Below are positions 22,481 to 32,689 of a stretch of DNA of 64,000 nucleotides, piece by piece. Within the stretch, counting starts at the first letter, position 1. Every line of letters starts with the position of its first letter. A program made the translations under genes and the position numbers. The notes under the pieces were generated by a model that had not been told where the DNA came from, ran no database searches, and saw only the letters and a program-made list of their open reading frames with translations. Origin of the DNA: Membranipora membranacea (Eukaryota; Bryozoa; Gymnolaemata; Cheilostomatida; Membraniporidae); NCBI GenBank assembly GCA_914767715.1, contig OU612071.1, forward strand, positions 27,277,681-27,341,680, in the 5' to 3' direction.

Positions 22481-23221
22481 ATTTAATATGTGTATACCTT
22501 TTCCTCATCTACAATTTATCATTTCTCTTCTCCGTGATAGGCAATAGCATGTAAGAATCACCAGCAACAAATCTGATATTCACCTAGAAGTATTGGTTGC
22601 CCACAGGAGTGTGCTGTATTTCCCTCATTATTTTCCATCTACGCTGACATGGTTCAACCTGATCACCCTAACAAAGAAAACTATGGAAAGCCCAAGTGAC
22701 ATGCAAATTTTAAATTGCAATGTGCAAGTAATGTACATTTGTAATTTGCACACAAAAAACAGATATCAGGGCGCAGTTACAGGCGGTGCAGGAGCTGAGA
22801 CAGAAAAAAAGCTTATAGACGAAGGAACTCTTGACGAAAACGGGCAAGGTATGTAAATATGGATAATTTATTACCTGTAAAATTATCATTTGTACTGCTG
22901 AATGTAAGCCAATGATGATCAATAAATAATTACCCATCGATACTCCAAATCGATGTCACAATGAAAAAGTAATTTTAAATGGTGAATTATAAGATTAATC
23001 AGATGCACATGTCTGTAAGTAAGGAAGGTAGTTGTGGGTAGAGTCTGGCGTAGTGATAGCACAATAATAGAATATTAATATATATCGTTATCAAATCGAC
23101 AGCCAGAAGCTCTAAAATTGTGATATCAAACTATTGTTTATCGTATCGGCTATCGATCATCTTTCGTCCAGCACCGAGGCCAAAATGGGGCCATCCTAGT
23201 CTGTCAGCAAGAAAGAATTTA
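22481..23221. other. Mostly unassigned; one possible exon
   Basis: Bases 22767-22850 lie between an acag and a gtatgt and are open in more than one frame (one reads IRAQLQAVQELRQKK). No partner exon identified. Confidence 0.3.
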
Positions 23222-23564
23222 CTGTAATCCCTCACCTATAAGTCACCGGACTTATAAGTGAATCACCCCCCTCAGAAAAAATAAAAATGCTCCAGTTATA
23301 AGACACCCCACAGCTATAAGACACTCACTACACTACACTCACTACAAATGAACTAAGTAGTTTTGGGAAAAAAACTTTCGAACTCACTACTTCATGTTTA
23401 CAAATCCTACGCTCTACCACTGAGCTATTCAGCTTCGGTGACTGTAATAGGTTTTGGTCCAATCTAAATATAAAAATGCTTCAAATGATAGTCGCGTCTA
23501 TATGCTACTCTCTTATAGCCGCCTTCACTTATAAGTCGCGCGATCTATAGGTGAGGGATTACGG
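23222..23564. mobile_element. Non-autonomous TIR element (Tigger/pogo-like MITE) with internal tRNA-like segment
   Basis: The left end ctgtaatccctcacctata at 23222 is matched by the reverse complement of the right end (tataggtgagggattacgg, ending 23564). The inner parts of both ends share gacttataagtg, so the inverted repeats run to roughly 38 bases with a mismatched middle. TA dinucleotides flank both sides (23220-23221 and 23565-23566), as expected for Tc1/mariner/pogo insertions. The interior contains a tRNA-like segment in reverse orientation (23366-23440). The pogo assignment rests on the TA target and the style of the ends; a relic Tigger transposase is present at 29.8 kb. Confidence 0.8.
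23366..23440 (-). tRNA. Degenerate tRNA-like sequence, nearest to tRNA-Thr(TGT); pseudo or tRNA-derived
   Basis: On the minus strand the sequence reads tagctcagtggtagagc, a perfect D-arm/A-box, then an anticodon loop tttgtaa (anticodon TGT), and gagttcgaaag as T-loop/B-box. The acceptor ends do not pair and the T-stem is weak, so it is not a functional tRNA as it stands. It sits inside the TIR element at 23222-23564. Confidence 0.6.
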
Positions 23565-24402
23565 TACATTCCTTTCTGAATATCTCAATTACTATTGAAA
23601 AGGTCTGAAATCATTTCATTTCATTGATGGTCCGACTCAACTCTGGACAGTTGTTGTTCCTAGGATTATTTCTTTATGTTTATATAGCTTCAAGACCCTA
23701 AACTCCAAAACTCAAAACGTCCCACACCTTGTGTCCAAAATCTCTTACTCCGAAACACAAGCCCCAAAAATAAATGAAAAAACTAAAAGGTAAATAGTGA
23801 AGGAATACCCCTTGAATTAAAATTACCACGCCAATCCTTACATATAGATATATTCATGTATTTGTATAGGTCATCCCTTGTAGGTGGTGCAAGGCCATGT
23901 ATAGTGTAGGTCTATTTTAAAGTGTCTGCAGCTCGGTTATATGAAGTAAGTGCATATATTGAGAGTTTTTAGCCAAGTGGTCTGTGCTATTTGTTAAGTT
24001 GTGTGTTCATTTACCATATTCCTGACAGAAATCCTATATGCTCCACACGGGGATATAAAGAGAACTGAGAGTGGATATCAAGAAAAATGTCCAGTACACA
24101 ATGAGAAAGATGTCTTTCGACAGCAATGTCTCGTATGAAGAACTGCTAAATCTAATTAAGCTAATAAATGCATGCTTGTTGACATTGATGGTCAGGAGAT
24201 TGATAAAAAGACCTTAATCTGAAAAAAACTTGTACAAAAGAAGCGGCATATCGGCAATATCCGCCTTTAATTGGCTATGAAGCCTGCGGAGACTGCTGTT
24301 GCTCCCACCGATGTTGTTTCACTCAGTGATGTGGAGAGGTCCGTCAGTAGAGAAGTACGGGTCAAGCAGGCTATTGAGGCTGCAACTGATGGCGGAACCA
24401 TC
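23565..24402. other. Intergenic, no gene recognised
   Basis: Only short frames. Nothing else seen apart from A-rich runs near 23750-23800. Confidence 0.45.
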
Positions 24403-24482
24403 AACACATTCCATAGAAAAATATAAGTATGCAGATGACATGGTAATTTTAGGTCTAATGGATCACAAGTTACAGGAGTGAT
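24403..24482 (+). pseudogene. LINE reverse transcriptase YADD-box fragment
   Basis: The frame reads STHSIEKYKYADDMVILGLM before a stop at 24482. KYADDxVILGLI is the catalytic YADD block of Rex1/CR1-type LINEs. Probably the continuation of the RT fragment at 22100-22480 after intervening insertions. Confidence 0.75.
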
Positions 24483-24599
24483 GAATTTTATTTTAAAGCC
24501 ATATATGATTTTCTGAAGCAGAGGTAACTTATACAGAATATAACTAAAACCGAAGGAGATGATCTGAAATCACTTCGGTTTGTCCCTATTGCCAGTGAT

Positions 24600-24902
24600 A
24601 TTTTGTATTTAGGTTGGATCACAAAATACCGAACCCGCAAGAAAACGAGGCTCTTTGTGCAGCTTGTCATAGGACTAGCTCTACTACCTCTTAAGATTAT
24701 GCGAGAGGGGCTGGAGTGGCTGCAATCTATTTTACCCAGCCCAGAAGGAGATGATCTTCTAGAATTTTACAAGCACTACTGGATTGTTAGGAGGGGAGCA
24801 GAAGGGGTCTCTGTCTATGGAAGAAAGATCCATACAAACGACGACGTAGAAGGTTGCACGCTTGTAGTGATACATCAGCAGTTGACAGAACTTATTTTTT
24901 GA
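24600..24902 (+). pseudogene. MULE (Mutator-like) transposase C-terminal fragment
   Basis: A 99-codon open frame reads IGLALLPLKIMREGLEWLQS, then LEFYKHYWIV and IHTNDDVEGC. MULE transposases of the FLYWCH-associated type end with a similar order: ALxPxxxVxxGLxxLxS, a YFxxxWI block and TNNxVEGWHxxL. The WH after VEG is altered here and no upstream catalytic part is found, so it is a fragment. Recognition is by motif only. Confidence 0.6.
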
Positions 24903-26119
24903 GCTTTGTAATGATTGCGATTGGTTGACTCATTCTTCCAAAGCTATTGTTCACTCCCCCTCAAAGTATCCCCTTCATAAACCTGATAGCTTACACCATG
25001 ATTTTTTAATATTTTCTTCTGATGTTATTGCATCATAGTATGTTTATTGTCGCTGTCGACAAAGTCAAACCATTGAAAAAACAATCAAAGTCACAGGTTC
25101 TCCCATAAATCTCAGGGAAGTTGCTAGATAGACCTCAACCAACAGTAACCACTACAAATGCTTTAAACATAATAATCATCTTGTAATCAAATTTTGCACT
25201 TTTCACATATTCACTTGTATTCAGTCAGAAAACAGTACCAAAGGGAGACAGATATTGATTTGACTGCTTCTGTAGAATTTCTGGAGCATTCAAGTCTGCT
25301 GACAACAATATTGGAACAAGATGCTGGAGATAGTCACAATGTTCCTGACCACCTTCCATCCTACCTACTTGGTGATGATGTGTGTATATTCTAATTCAGA
25401 CTCAGTCTACTCTGTGCACTTCATCTGCGCTGTTTCATCTATAATTTTGACAGATCAGATCTGTTCTAATTTATGACCTCTGATATTTGTGGTTATATCT
25501 GTGTTGATGACCTTTCTAGGGACACCTGTTGTTCATGAAATAGAGACCAGACCACCGACACCAATATCAGATAATACAGAGCACAGTCACTGACATTACT
25601 AAACTGATTATCAAATAATTGACACTCTAATGCTAAGGCAATCTTTATGATCACTTAGAATGACACTGTAATCTATTATTATACTATTATAACTTTGGAA
25701 AAGCTGTACAGAAAGCGATTATACTGTTAAACATCAGTTGATCTAAATATAGTCAGAAATCTCATTTAAATTTAATAACACATTAAATCAAGAGCTTGCA
25801 GATTTTGCAGCTACTGGTGACAAGCTACTATTGATTGTCCAATTTCAACGGCATGAATATCAGTAACCTATAGCATCAGAGCAGCCTATCTTCAGCCTTC
25901 ATCATGACATTTTGCTTGGATATTATCATATCGGTCCACTTACTCACATCAGCGTATGAGACTTCTACATGGGCGCTGTAACATTGATCTTCGATAATGA
26001 TTATTTATGACATGCACCAGCAAATGAAGTTCGAAGGAATTAAATTCGAGACAATGTGAATAACTTGACCTTTGAGACCTATCCCGAAATGAACCCAAAC
26101 CATATCATGAACTAATTCT
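24903..26119. other. Intergenic, no gene recognised
   Basis: A 66-codon frame at 25194-25394 is acidic and Leu-rich with no family resemblance. The rest is stop-rich. Bases 25830-26119 could be decayed LINE sequence upstream of the next entry, but no motif is left. Confidence 0.4.
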
Positions 26120-26370
26120 AGCTCACATCAGTGGATTTGATCGAATATCTAGGCGTCCTTATTAACAATATATTATCCTTCAACGCCATATAATAGACAT
26201 CTGAAGAAAAGCAACAAACACCCTACACATGCTTATAAGATCCCTCAAGAAAACTAAGACTGCCACAAGAAAAGTATCAATATAATTATCTGTGGACCCA
26301 TCCTCGAGTACTCCACGATAATCTAGTCTCTGTATAAGGAAAAACTATTAAATTACATCAAGTCATAAAT
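26120..26370 (+). pseudogene. LINE ORF2 C-terminal fragment
   Basis: With shifts it reads VDLIEYLGVLINNILSFN, then KATNTLHMLIRSLKKTKTAT and ILEYSTIIWSLYKEKLLNYI. This matches the region after the RT palm in CR1/Rex1-like LINEs (YLGVxLxxxLSFNxHI, KANxxLxFLRRNLxxC, and PILEYAxxVWxPYxxxxIxxIE). Decayed. Confidence 0.8.
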
Positions 26371-26612
26371 TGGAAATAATTCCCAAATACGGTAGCATAG
26401 CAGAATTTATGGACCGAGCCACACGTGGTTCTACACTTTTTGTGGCACCAACTACAATCTGGGGACCCACAAGCCGAAAAGTGATAAGTAAGTTGAACAT
26501 CTTCCATTGTTTAGCAACCCTCTGTGATTATTTTACGTTCCATGTTTTGTGTTGGTTATCCAATTGAAGACTTTCCTTCCAGATAACTGAACTTTGTTAT
26601 TGTTTCTTCCAG

Positions 26613-27636
26613 CTGTGACCAGTGTGTGATGTTATTAAACAAGAGAGATCCGTCAGAGGAGGACACAGTAAGCTATGAGGCCCACATCATCAGCAGAGAC
26701 GAAGCTTACCTCAGCAGGCAGCTCGACGTAGAAGACCAATCTAAAGTCGTGGTAAGCTTCGATCTTCAACAAATTCTGCCATTTCCCAAGCTGAGGTCCA
26801 GCAAACAAACTTTTTATAAATCAAGAATGGTTCTTTACAACCTTTGTTTTTTTGTGAAGAACACACAGCAGGGCTACTGCATGTGTTGGAGCCAGGTCGA
26901 AGGCGGAAGAGGTAGCAACGAAATTGCTACCTGCTTGAAGAAATTCTTCTCGACCTATCTGGCAGACAGTCGTCACGTAGTTTTCTACAGTGATGGCTGT
27001 CCAGGTCAAAATAAAAACAGAGCTGTTGTGGCTGCTTTGGTCCATCTTGCCCACAACAGCCGACCTGGCCAGATAGTAGAGCTGAAGTTTTTCGAGACTG
27101 GGCACAGTCACATGGATATCGACTCTGTGCATGCCTCCATTGAGCGTGCCTCGGAGGGTGCAGAGATCGGCACGCCAGGTGACTGGGTCCAGGTCTTCCA
27201 GTCTGCAAAGAAATCTGGGGCCCAGTACATCGTTGATGAGCTGAGCTTCAGAGACTTTTCAGACTGGAAGCAGGTAGCAACTAGTGCTTTTAAGACTAAC
27301 AGCCTTAAAGGGATTTCATCCATGCACTGCATCAGAGCTGTGAATGTAGGTGGGGCTGTTGAGTTGCAGTGGAGTGAAGGCTGCCTTGGTCCCCTGAGGC
27401 AGGTTGACTGGCGGTGTGTTGGTGGCCAGTACAGCTGGGGTGAACCCCCCAGGGCGTACCTGAATCAGCTCAGCCTGGACCGGAAGAACTATCTAGATAG
27501 TTCTTCCCTCGTACCGTTGCTCCGTAACAGGAGCAACGCTGAGCTGTACTTCAGGTACGTCAGTACCTTGGTCCCTGGCACACCTCAGGCGCCAGCTAAT
27601 GATGAACAGGCCGGGGCTTCTGGATCGACACTGTAA
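26613..27636 (+). CDS. DUF7869-type protein, intact 3' exon, probably transposon-derived
   Basis: A 340-codon frame opens directly after a good acceptor (tgtttcttccag) and starts CDQCVMLLNKRD, a Cys-x2-Cys motif that in this family usually precedes a His/Lys-rich linker. It then has VVSFDLQQILPFPKL, a WSQVEGGRGSNEIATC block, YSDGCPGQNKNRAVVAALVH and GHSHMDIDSVHASIE. These match the DUF7869 pattern (xDLQQxLPxP, GxKGSxExxSCL, SDxCxGQNKN, GHSxxxxDxxxxxIE), whose Asp/Glu spacing looks like an RNase-H-like transposase core. There is no stop or frameshift, and GC content is clearly higher than in neighbouring DNA, suggesting recent arrival or selection. The 5' exons are not found; bases 26370-26490 may hold one. 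The downstream T-rich tract marks an abrupt end. Confidence 0.75.
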
Positions 27637-27779
27637 ATCACTCCCCACTGAAACTCCGGTTTTGTTGCAGTGTAGCGATGCCGTGTCACCTTTGTCCAAG
27701 AAATGTGATGAAGTTCGCCCGAGATCTGGGGACGACACATGTAAAAGCGCTGCTGTGTTGTTGCTTATTTTTCCTTTTT

Positions 27780-27935
27780 CCTTTTTTTTCCGTGGGCGGT
27801 TTTGCCATTTTTCTTGCACAGACGTGCAGAAAATTTTCCATTTTTCCCTATTTATTTCACTTTTCCCCTATTTATTTCCCTTTTTTCCTATTTATTTTCC
27901 TTTTTCGGCGGATTTTGCCATATTTTTTGAATGAT
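27780..27935. repeat. T-rich tract with short tandem units
   Basis: A polypyrimidine region with a loosely repeated 20-22-base unit built on cctatttattt (27847, 27868, 27888) embedded in ttttcc runs. Directly follows the DUF7869 ORF. Confidence 0.7.
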
Positions 27936-28199
27936 TTATTCAATTTCGGGGCGGTTTTGCCCAATTTTTAGAGCGATAAAATACAAGACTCTAAAAAACA
28001 TCAATCTCATCGTCTCATCTTGATAGAACCGGAAATACACACTCAGGAGAGTGTGGGGTGTTCTCTTCCAACGCCGGAATCTTTGCCCAGGGGTGCTAGG
28101 CAGTGACTTTGTTATTAATCAATTGTCACAGCCTTGGCGCCTCTGAATTAAGATTCGTTATGACAGCACAACAGTGAGTTTTAATTACGGTCGATCATT
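27936..28199. other. Intergenic, no gene recognised
   Basis: Contains a small hairpin (cacactcaggagagtgtg near 28038). No coding signal. Confidence 0.4.
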
Positions 28200-28251
28200 T
28201 TAAAGAGCATTTTGGTTAAAGTCCACGGACTTTAACCGAAATGCCTTTTAA
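28200..28251. mobile_element. 52-bp fold-back made of two abutting element ends (TTAA-flanked)
   Basis: The left arm (ttaaagagcattttggttaa then agtcc) and the right arm, read as reverse complement (ttaaaaggcatttcggttaa then agtccgt), match at 22 of 25 positions with no interior. Each outer end carries TTAA. These arms are the same TIR as in the element at 28261-28475. Confidence 0.8.
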
Positions 28252-28260
28252 AAATGCAAA

Positions 28261-28475
28261 TTAAAAGGCATTTCGGTTTAAGTCCGTGCTAACTTTGGCG
28301 TAGAGTGATCCACATTGAATAATCTATTATCACGGGTTTTTTTGGAATCCCAATTCTCTACTCGCCAGGTATCATCATGATCCAGACAAAAACAGAATCA
28401 AAAATTACGATCAAAATTTTAATTGCCCTCATTACCAAAAAAGCAATTACGGACTTTAACCCAATTGCCTTTTAA
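28261..28475. mobile_element. 215-bp MITE with 27-bp TIRs and TTAA ends
   Basis: The left end (28261-28287, starting ttaaaaggcatttcggttta) and the reverse complement of the right end (28449-28475, ttaaaaggcaattgggttaa and on) agree at 24 of 27 positions. TTAA at both outer edges fits TTAA-targeting superfamilies (piggyBac or Kolobok). The interior has no ORF. It lies only 9 bases from the fold-back built of the same TIR. Confidence 0.8.
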
Positions 28476-28496
28476 CCATCGTATTAATTAAAAAAT

Positions 28497-29310
28497 TAAT
28501 ACCCCTCTACATGCCCATGAACCCATACATTCATACAGTCATACATACATTGGATGAGTGGTGAAGTCATCTGCCTGAGCAAATCAGACTGTGAGATTGT
28601 TGGGAGCCAAACTTCAAGTAACTCTGACGTTGAAATTGTTGATATATCTCTTTCACAGTATAGACATTCAAGTCGACTGAAGGGGAATTTTCTAGTCAAG
28701 GCGAATACTGCAAAACGCAGAAAATCTTTTTTCCTTGATGGTGCTACAAAATATTTATGATATCCAATTTCATCTTTTACCGGAGCTCGTCAACTGTTTT
28801 ATATAATACCTCAGGGTATGTCAACAGTGGATCATAAATAAATCTGTAAAACTGTAAATTTAAAAACAGTACTTCTGTACGTTTCTGCAAACCTGCTTCC
28901 TCAGTCAAATCCCAGTCAGCGGTTGAAAATCCGAATTTTAACCGATGGATGGACTTACTTTAAGTACTATGGAATTTCAGAAGAAAGTACTTAATAAATT
29001 TGAAGAAGTACGAATGTGGCTCACTGAGATGAGCAAGTTTCCTAACAAAATATATTATCTTAACCAAAGTGGGTATGACCGATTTATGAACCGAAGTGGC
29101 CATACCGAATTTATAGGGTGACGATAATAATTCTATGATTATTCAATTATGACCACATATCGTCGGCATAATTTTCAAAGAAAACAGCCACTTTCCATAA
29201 ATGACAGGAAAGGCTCCTCATCCAGGCTCTAATGATATATAAGCTTAAGTTGTTGATGTGCTTGACATGCTTCATGGCAACTCTATAACCAACCGGCCAG
29301 AACAGCAGAG
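28497..29310 (+). repeat. Dispersed repeat R1, copy b, with a 68-codon ORF
   Basis: Matches 2275-3095. Includes an open frame at 28554-28760 reading SGEVICLSKSDCEIVGSQTS then an acidic/basic stretch ending FFLDGATKYL. The SxDVEIVDISLSQ part looks like a small acidic interaction motif. About 200 bases at 28660-28857 are absent from copy a. The 29258-29446 frame continues beyond the shared region and has no family resemblance. Confidence 0.7.
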
Positions 29311-29870
29311 AAAAAATTTGGAAAGAGCCTTAATTGGGCTCAAAAATAAGCTTACACGAAACACAAATTGCAGTCACTTGGCTATACAAAAATATCATTG
29401 GGATAAATTTAACCCTGAGCAGCGGATAAAACAGAACATTTTTTAGTAACTAGGAAGAAATGTAGTGCTAGTACGCTCTCAGCTTGACCAAAATCAAATT
29501 TATCAAGCAGAAAGAAAATAATTGCAGAATGTTGGCCAAGTAGTGGCCCTTAGCCGTGGCAAAATAAATTATTTTATGCAAGCTATGTACTGTGTTTTAC
29601 GGGATTCCAAAGACCGGCTACTTTATGAAACCAAATGACGAACTTAAAAATGCTGAACTGAGAGTTCAAGTACCCCTTTCCTGTGAATTCTATTATCTGA
29701 TCTGTTTTCATTTCTCGATAATGAATACTAACCATTGTTTGATATAATAATAATAGAAGAATAGTAATACAAAATTAATATGTTTGCCCAGGGGACAAGC
29801 AAAGGCACGTGTGTGTTAAGTTTGTATCAGATCACAATGAAAGAGACTATAATATTGTTCACCCTGATAA
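29311..29870. other. Intergenic, no gene recognised
   Basis: Short frames; AT-rich. It may contain the decayed N-terminal part of the Tigger element that follows, but no motif is visible. Confidence 0.4.
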
Positions 29871-30739
29871 AGCAACAGAATACAAAGAAAATACTACTGA
29901 CCTACTTTGACTTTGACAGGGAGATGCTAGTAAAAGGTCGGAAAGTACTGATGTTAGTAGACAACTGTACCTCTGAAATGCAGCCGATGGATCAGGGTAT
30001 AATAAGGCTATTCAAGTTCCACTATAGAAATCTAAGCCTATAGATGATAGTCGACCATAGAGACACTCATAAATAAAGGACCTGAAGCAGCTCTCAGCAT
30101 CCTACAGGATCTGAGAGTCACCAAAACTGTATGGAATAGAATGAGTGCTGACGCTATCAACAACTGCTTCAAGAATGGTTTCTTCGGTTCTTCCTCTCCA
30201 GCCAATCTTCCTGCCGAAGAACTCTCAGTACTTCTAGCCTCCCTTTCTCGTGATGATCATGATGATATCCCTACTGGAGGTGAGTGAAAGATTTTTATAA
30301 CAGAGTCTTGACCACAAAAAGCTTGTGAAAGCACGAGTTGTCTTGGCTGACAAAGGAAGAAGGCAACTCCATGTTCAGGTGATTGTTGCTAATAAAGCAG
30401 ATCTTGATCTAGCATACAAAAACCAAATTGCCTATCCACATCCATGTATCATAATGGATATTTTCTTATTATTTCAGGGGAGCTGGTTGATGTTGATGAG
30501 TGTGTGCTGGTATCGGATAAGATCACTGACCAGGATAAAATACAGCAGGTGACCTAGTCTTGAGACTCAAACACTGTTGAGGATGCGAATGAAAATGTTG
30601 ATGTTTTCACGGAGACTGCCCCTCTAACATATGACGAGGCAATAGCTGCCATAGCTATTGATGAAAGTAAACCAAATGCTGAGAAAGAACTGACATCGAT
30701 GAGGACGATATTGACTTTCATAGGCAAGAAACTATAAAT
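29871..30739 (+). pseudogene. Tigger/pogo transposase C-terminal half, with canonical intron
   Basis: The frame reads FDREMLVKGRKVLMLVDNC and, after an internal deletion, SEMQPMDQGIIRLFKFHYRN. These are the pogo/Tigger DDE_1 motifs (FxxxMxxxxRKILLxxDNCxAH... then LQPMDQGxIxxFKxxYR). After a frame change at about 30045 it continues TIETLINKGPEAALSILQDL, TKTVWNRMSADAINNCFKNG, then a Ser/Ala tail to DDIPTGG. A canonical intron (about 30273-30478; gtgagtga...tttcag) joins in frame to GELVDVDECVLVSDKITDQD, followed by an acidic C-terminal domain with a stop near 30739, as in TIGD4/6-like proteins. The AH part of the DNCxAH motif is deleted. Confidence 0.8.
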
Positions 30740-30849
30740 CGATTTGTTATTACTGTCAACGGTTTTATTTTGATTTCTACAGTACAATAAATAATATATT
30801 ATCTCTTCATTTTGAAAAGAAAGTCTGTTTGTTAATCCCCCATGTGCGC

Positions 30850-32110
30850 CCCACATCCATTGAAAAGCACGCAAGTTGCTTTTTCGTATTTAGAACTTCT
30901 CATACATAGAACAAATTTCTTGGGTCCCCTGGTGTTTGAATTAAGTTACTTTGTTGTAAGCTCGAACTATACCACCATGCAGTTTAATACAATCACCAAT
31001 CAAAAGGCATGGATAACAAGGGAGATTAAAAAGCTGTTAGATGCCAATCACAACGCCATGAAGAACAACAATAAAATGAGAATAAAACAACTTCTATCGG
31101 AAATAAAAATACTAATCCAAAAAGAGAAACTGGAATACAAAAATAAGACTGGGTAAAATGTCAACAGAATATCAAGCTGGCATGGAAGGGCATCAAATCG
31201 AGTTCAAACCTCACCAGTAAAGCCACTAGTAACTTGGACCTGATGCAACCAACCGAGCAGACAGAATTAGCACTGATCTCAACCGATTCTAAACAATATT
31301 CAACAATCCTCATCTAACTAAAGCAGCAGCAGCTGAGCCTTCTGACCCACCTGGTCCCAAATCAACCACCTGCTATCAGCATATAATATGATTTAAGAGA
31401 GCAGTTCAGACGCTACACCCCACACGAGACAGCTGGTCCAGAAAACCAGAGTATTGAAGGAATGTTACTTTGAACTTGCTCCTATTTTTTGTCAAAAGTT
31501 TAATTTATGTTTAATATCTTGAACTCAAATATATGGAAGTTATCAGCGTTCAGAACACAATCTTGCAATAATGACTACAGAACAATAGCGCTAACATCTG
31601 TTGTAGCTATGAAGTGTTTTGAACAAATTTTAAAATCAAGATTTTATAGTTAAAGTTTTATAGTCATAGATGACTGTCAATTTGCATACAAAAAGAACCA
31701 AAGCGGCTTGGATTAGCATCGACTATTTTTTACGGTATCACCTGGAATAACAATCAAGTTTTGCTCGGATTTTATTTTTTGATTTTACATCCGCTTCCAA
31801 CACTATTGTACCCAAGATTTAAAGCTGAAAGCTATGAGTGTTCCTCAATATATACTACCATTAATTGAAGCCACCAGCAATTTATTAATGTAGAAAATGT
31901 CCAGTCTAAAAAGCTGAGCTGTGACATTGGCTGCCCACAAGGATATGTTTTACCTCCTATTTTGTTATCTGTGTATATCGATTTTATCAAATCCAACAGT
32001 GATAGTGTGAAGATTTTTAAATAGGCTGATGACAGGGCCATAGTAGGACTTTTGAATTTTAAACATCTAACTATATCCCAAATTTCTTTTTGATGCCATA
32101 CGACATTTTA
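30850..32110 (+). pseudogene. Long decayed LINE (Rex1/CR1-type) covering linker and reverse transcriptase
   Basis: In order, with many shifts: NQKAWITREIKKLLDANHNA (31000), QQNIKLAWKGIKSSSNLTSK (31153), RVLKECYFELAPIFCQKFN (31456), NDYRTIALTSVVAMKCFEQI (31575), DCQFAYKKNQSGL (31676), DIGCPQGYVLPPILLSVYID (31922) and KIFK-stop-ADDRAIVGLL (32009). This is the exact order of the endonuclease-RT linker, the LNDYRPVALTSxxMKxxE motif, FAYxxxRS, GxPQGxxLxPxLFxxYxND and the YADD box of these LINEs. The Y of YADD is replaced by a stop. This is the most complete LINE of the window. Confidence 0.85.
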
Positions 32111-32689
32111 CTGAGCAATGTTCCTCTGTGAATTATATTCTTAACACAGTGAAAAACAAAGAGAGCAATTAATTAGATAATTACAGCTATACAGCTGAGG
32201 AGGAAGACAATACCAAGCACAAGCCCCGATCTGAAGATACCAGCGGAGGAAGCTCATGGAAATAGTGGTGGCCAGTTTGTCCGAGTTCATCGGAAAATTT
32301 CTCAGTTTAACATTCCATAAAGACAATTCTTCATAGCCGTAACCTAGCAATAAAAAGGTTTGTCTTTTCTTTAAATTGATTAAACAGGCCTCATGGAACA
32401 AATAATGATGTTTTTTATCTTCTCGACAAGCACAAAAGGAAATTGTATGTACGAAGGCAAGATGTTGAACCTTGTACGAAATTCTTGTACAGTTAGATGA
32501 AATGTTGAATTATGATTAACCATGCGTAAACTGACTAATAAGCACTCAATTCAGTGAGTAAAGTATTGAACCCAATTATTCCTGTCAGAGTTGTTCCCCA
32601 TCCACTGGTCACGTGGTAGGCAAAAAGGACCAGTTGAAGTGAAGCAAACCGGAAATGCAGGAAACCTGGATGAATCATGATCCAGACGG
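32111..32689. other. Unassigned, possibly the 3' end of the LINE
   Basis: A few words (NYILNTVKNKES near 32137) suit the region after YADD in the preceding LINE. The rest has no coding signal. A stretch near 32590-32690 (cactggtcacg, aatgcagg) resembles 42093-42145 and 62185-62203 in short words only. Confidence 0.4.

Noticed and set aside
23366-23440. Functional tRNA-Thr gene
   Set aside because: The D-arm and anticodon loop are good but the acceptor ends do not pair and the T-stem is weak.
26821-27819. Several 74-108 codon minus-strand frames
   Set aside because: They are antisense shadows of the DUF7869 ORF, favoured by its higher GC content.
27599-27971. Phe/Ser-rich hydrophobic frames of about 100 codons (possible membrane protein)
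   Set aside because: They are translations of the T-rich tandem tract and look like low-complexity by-products.
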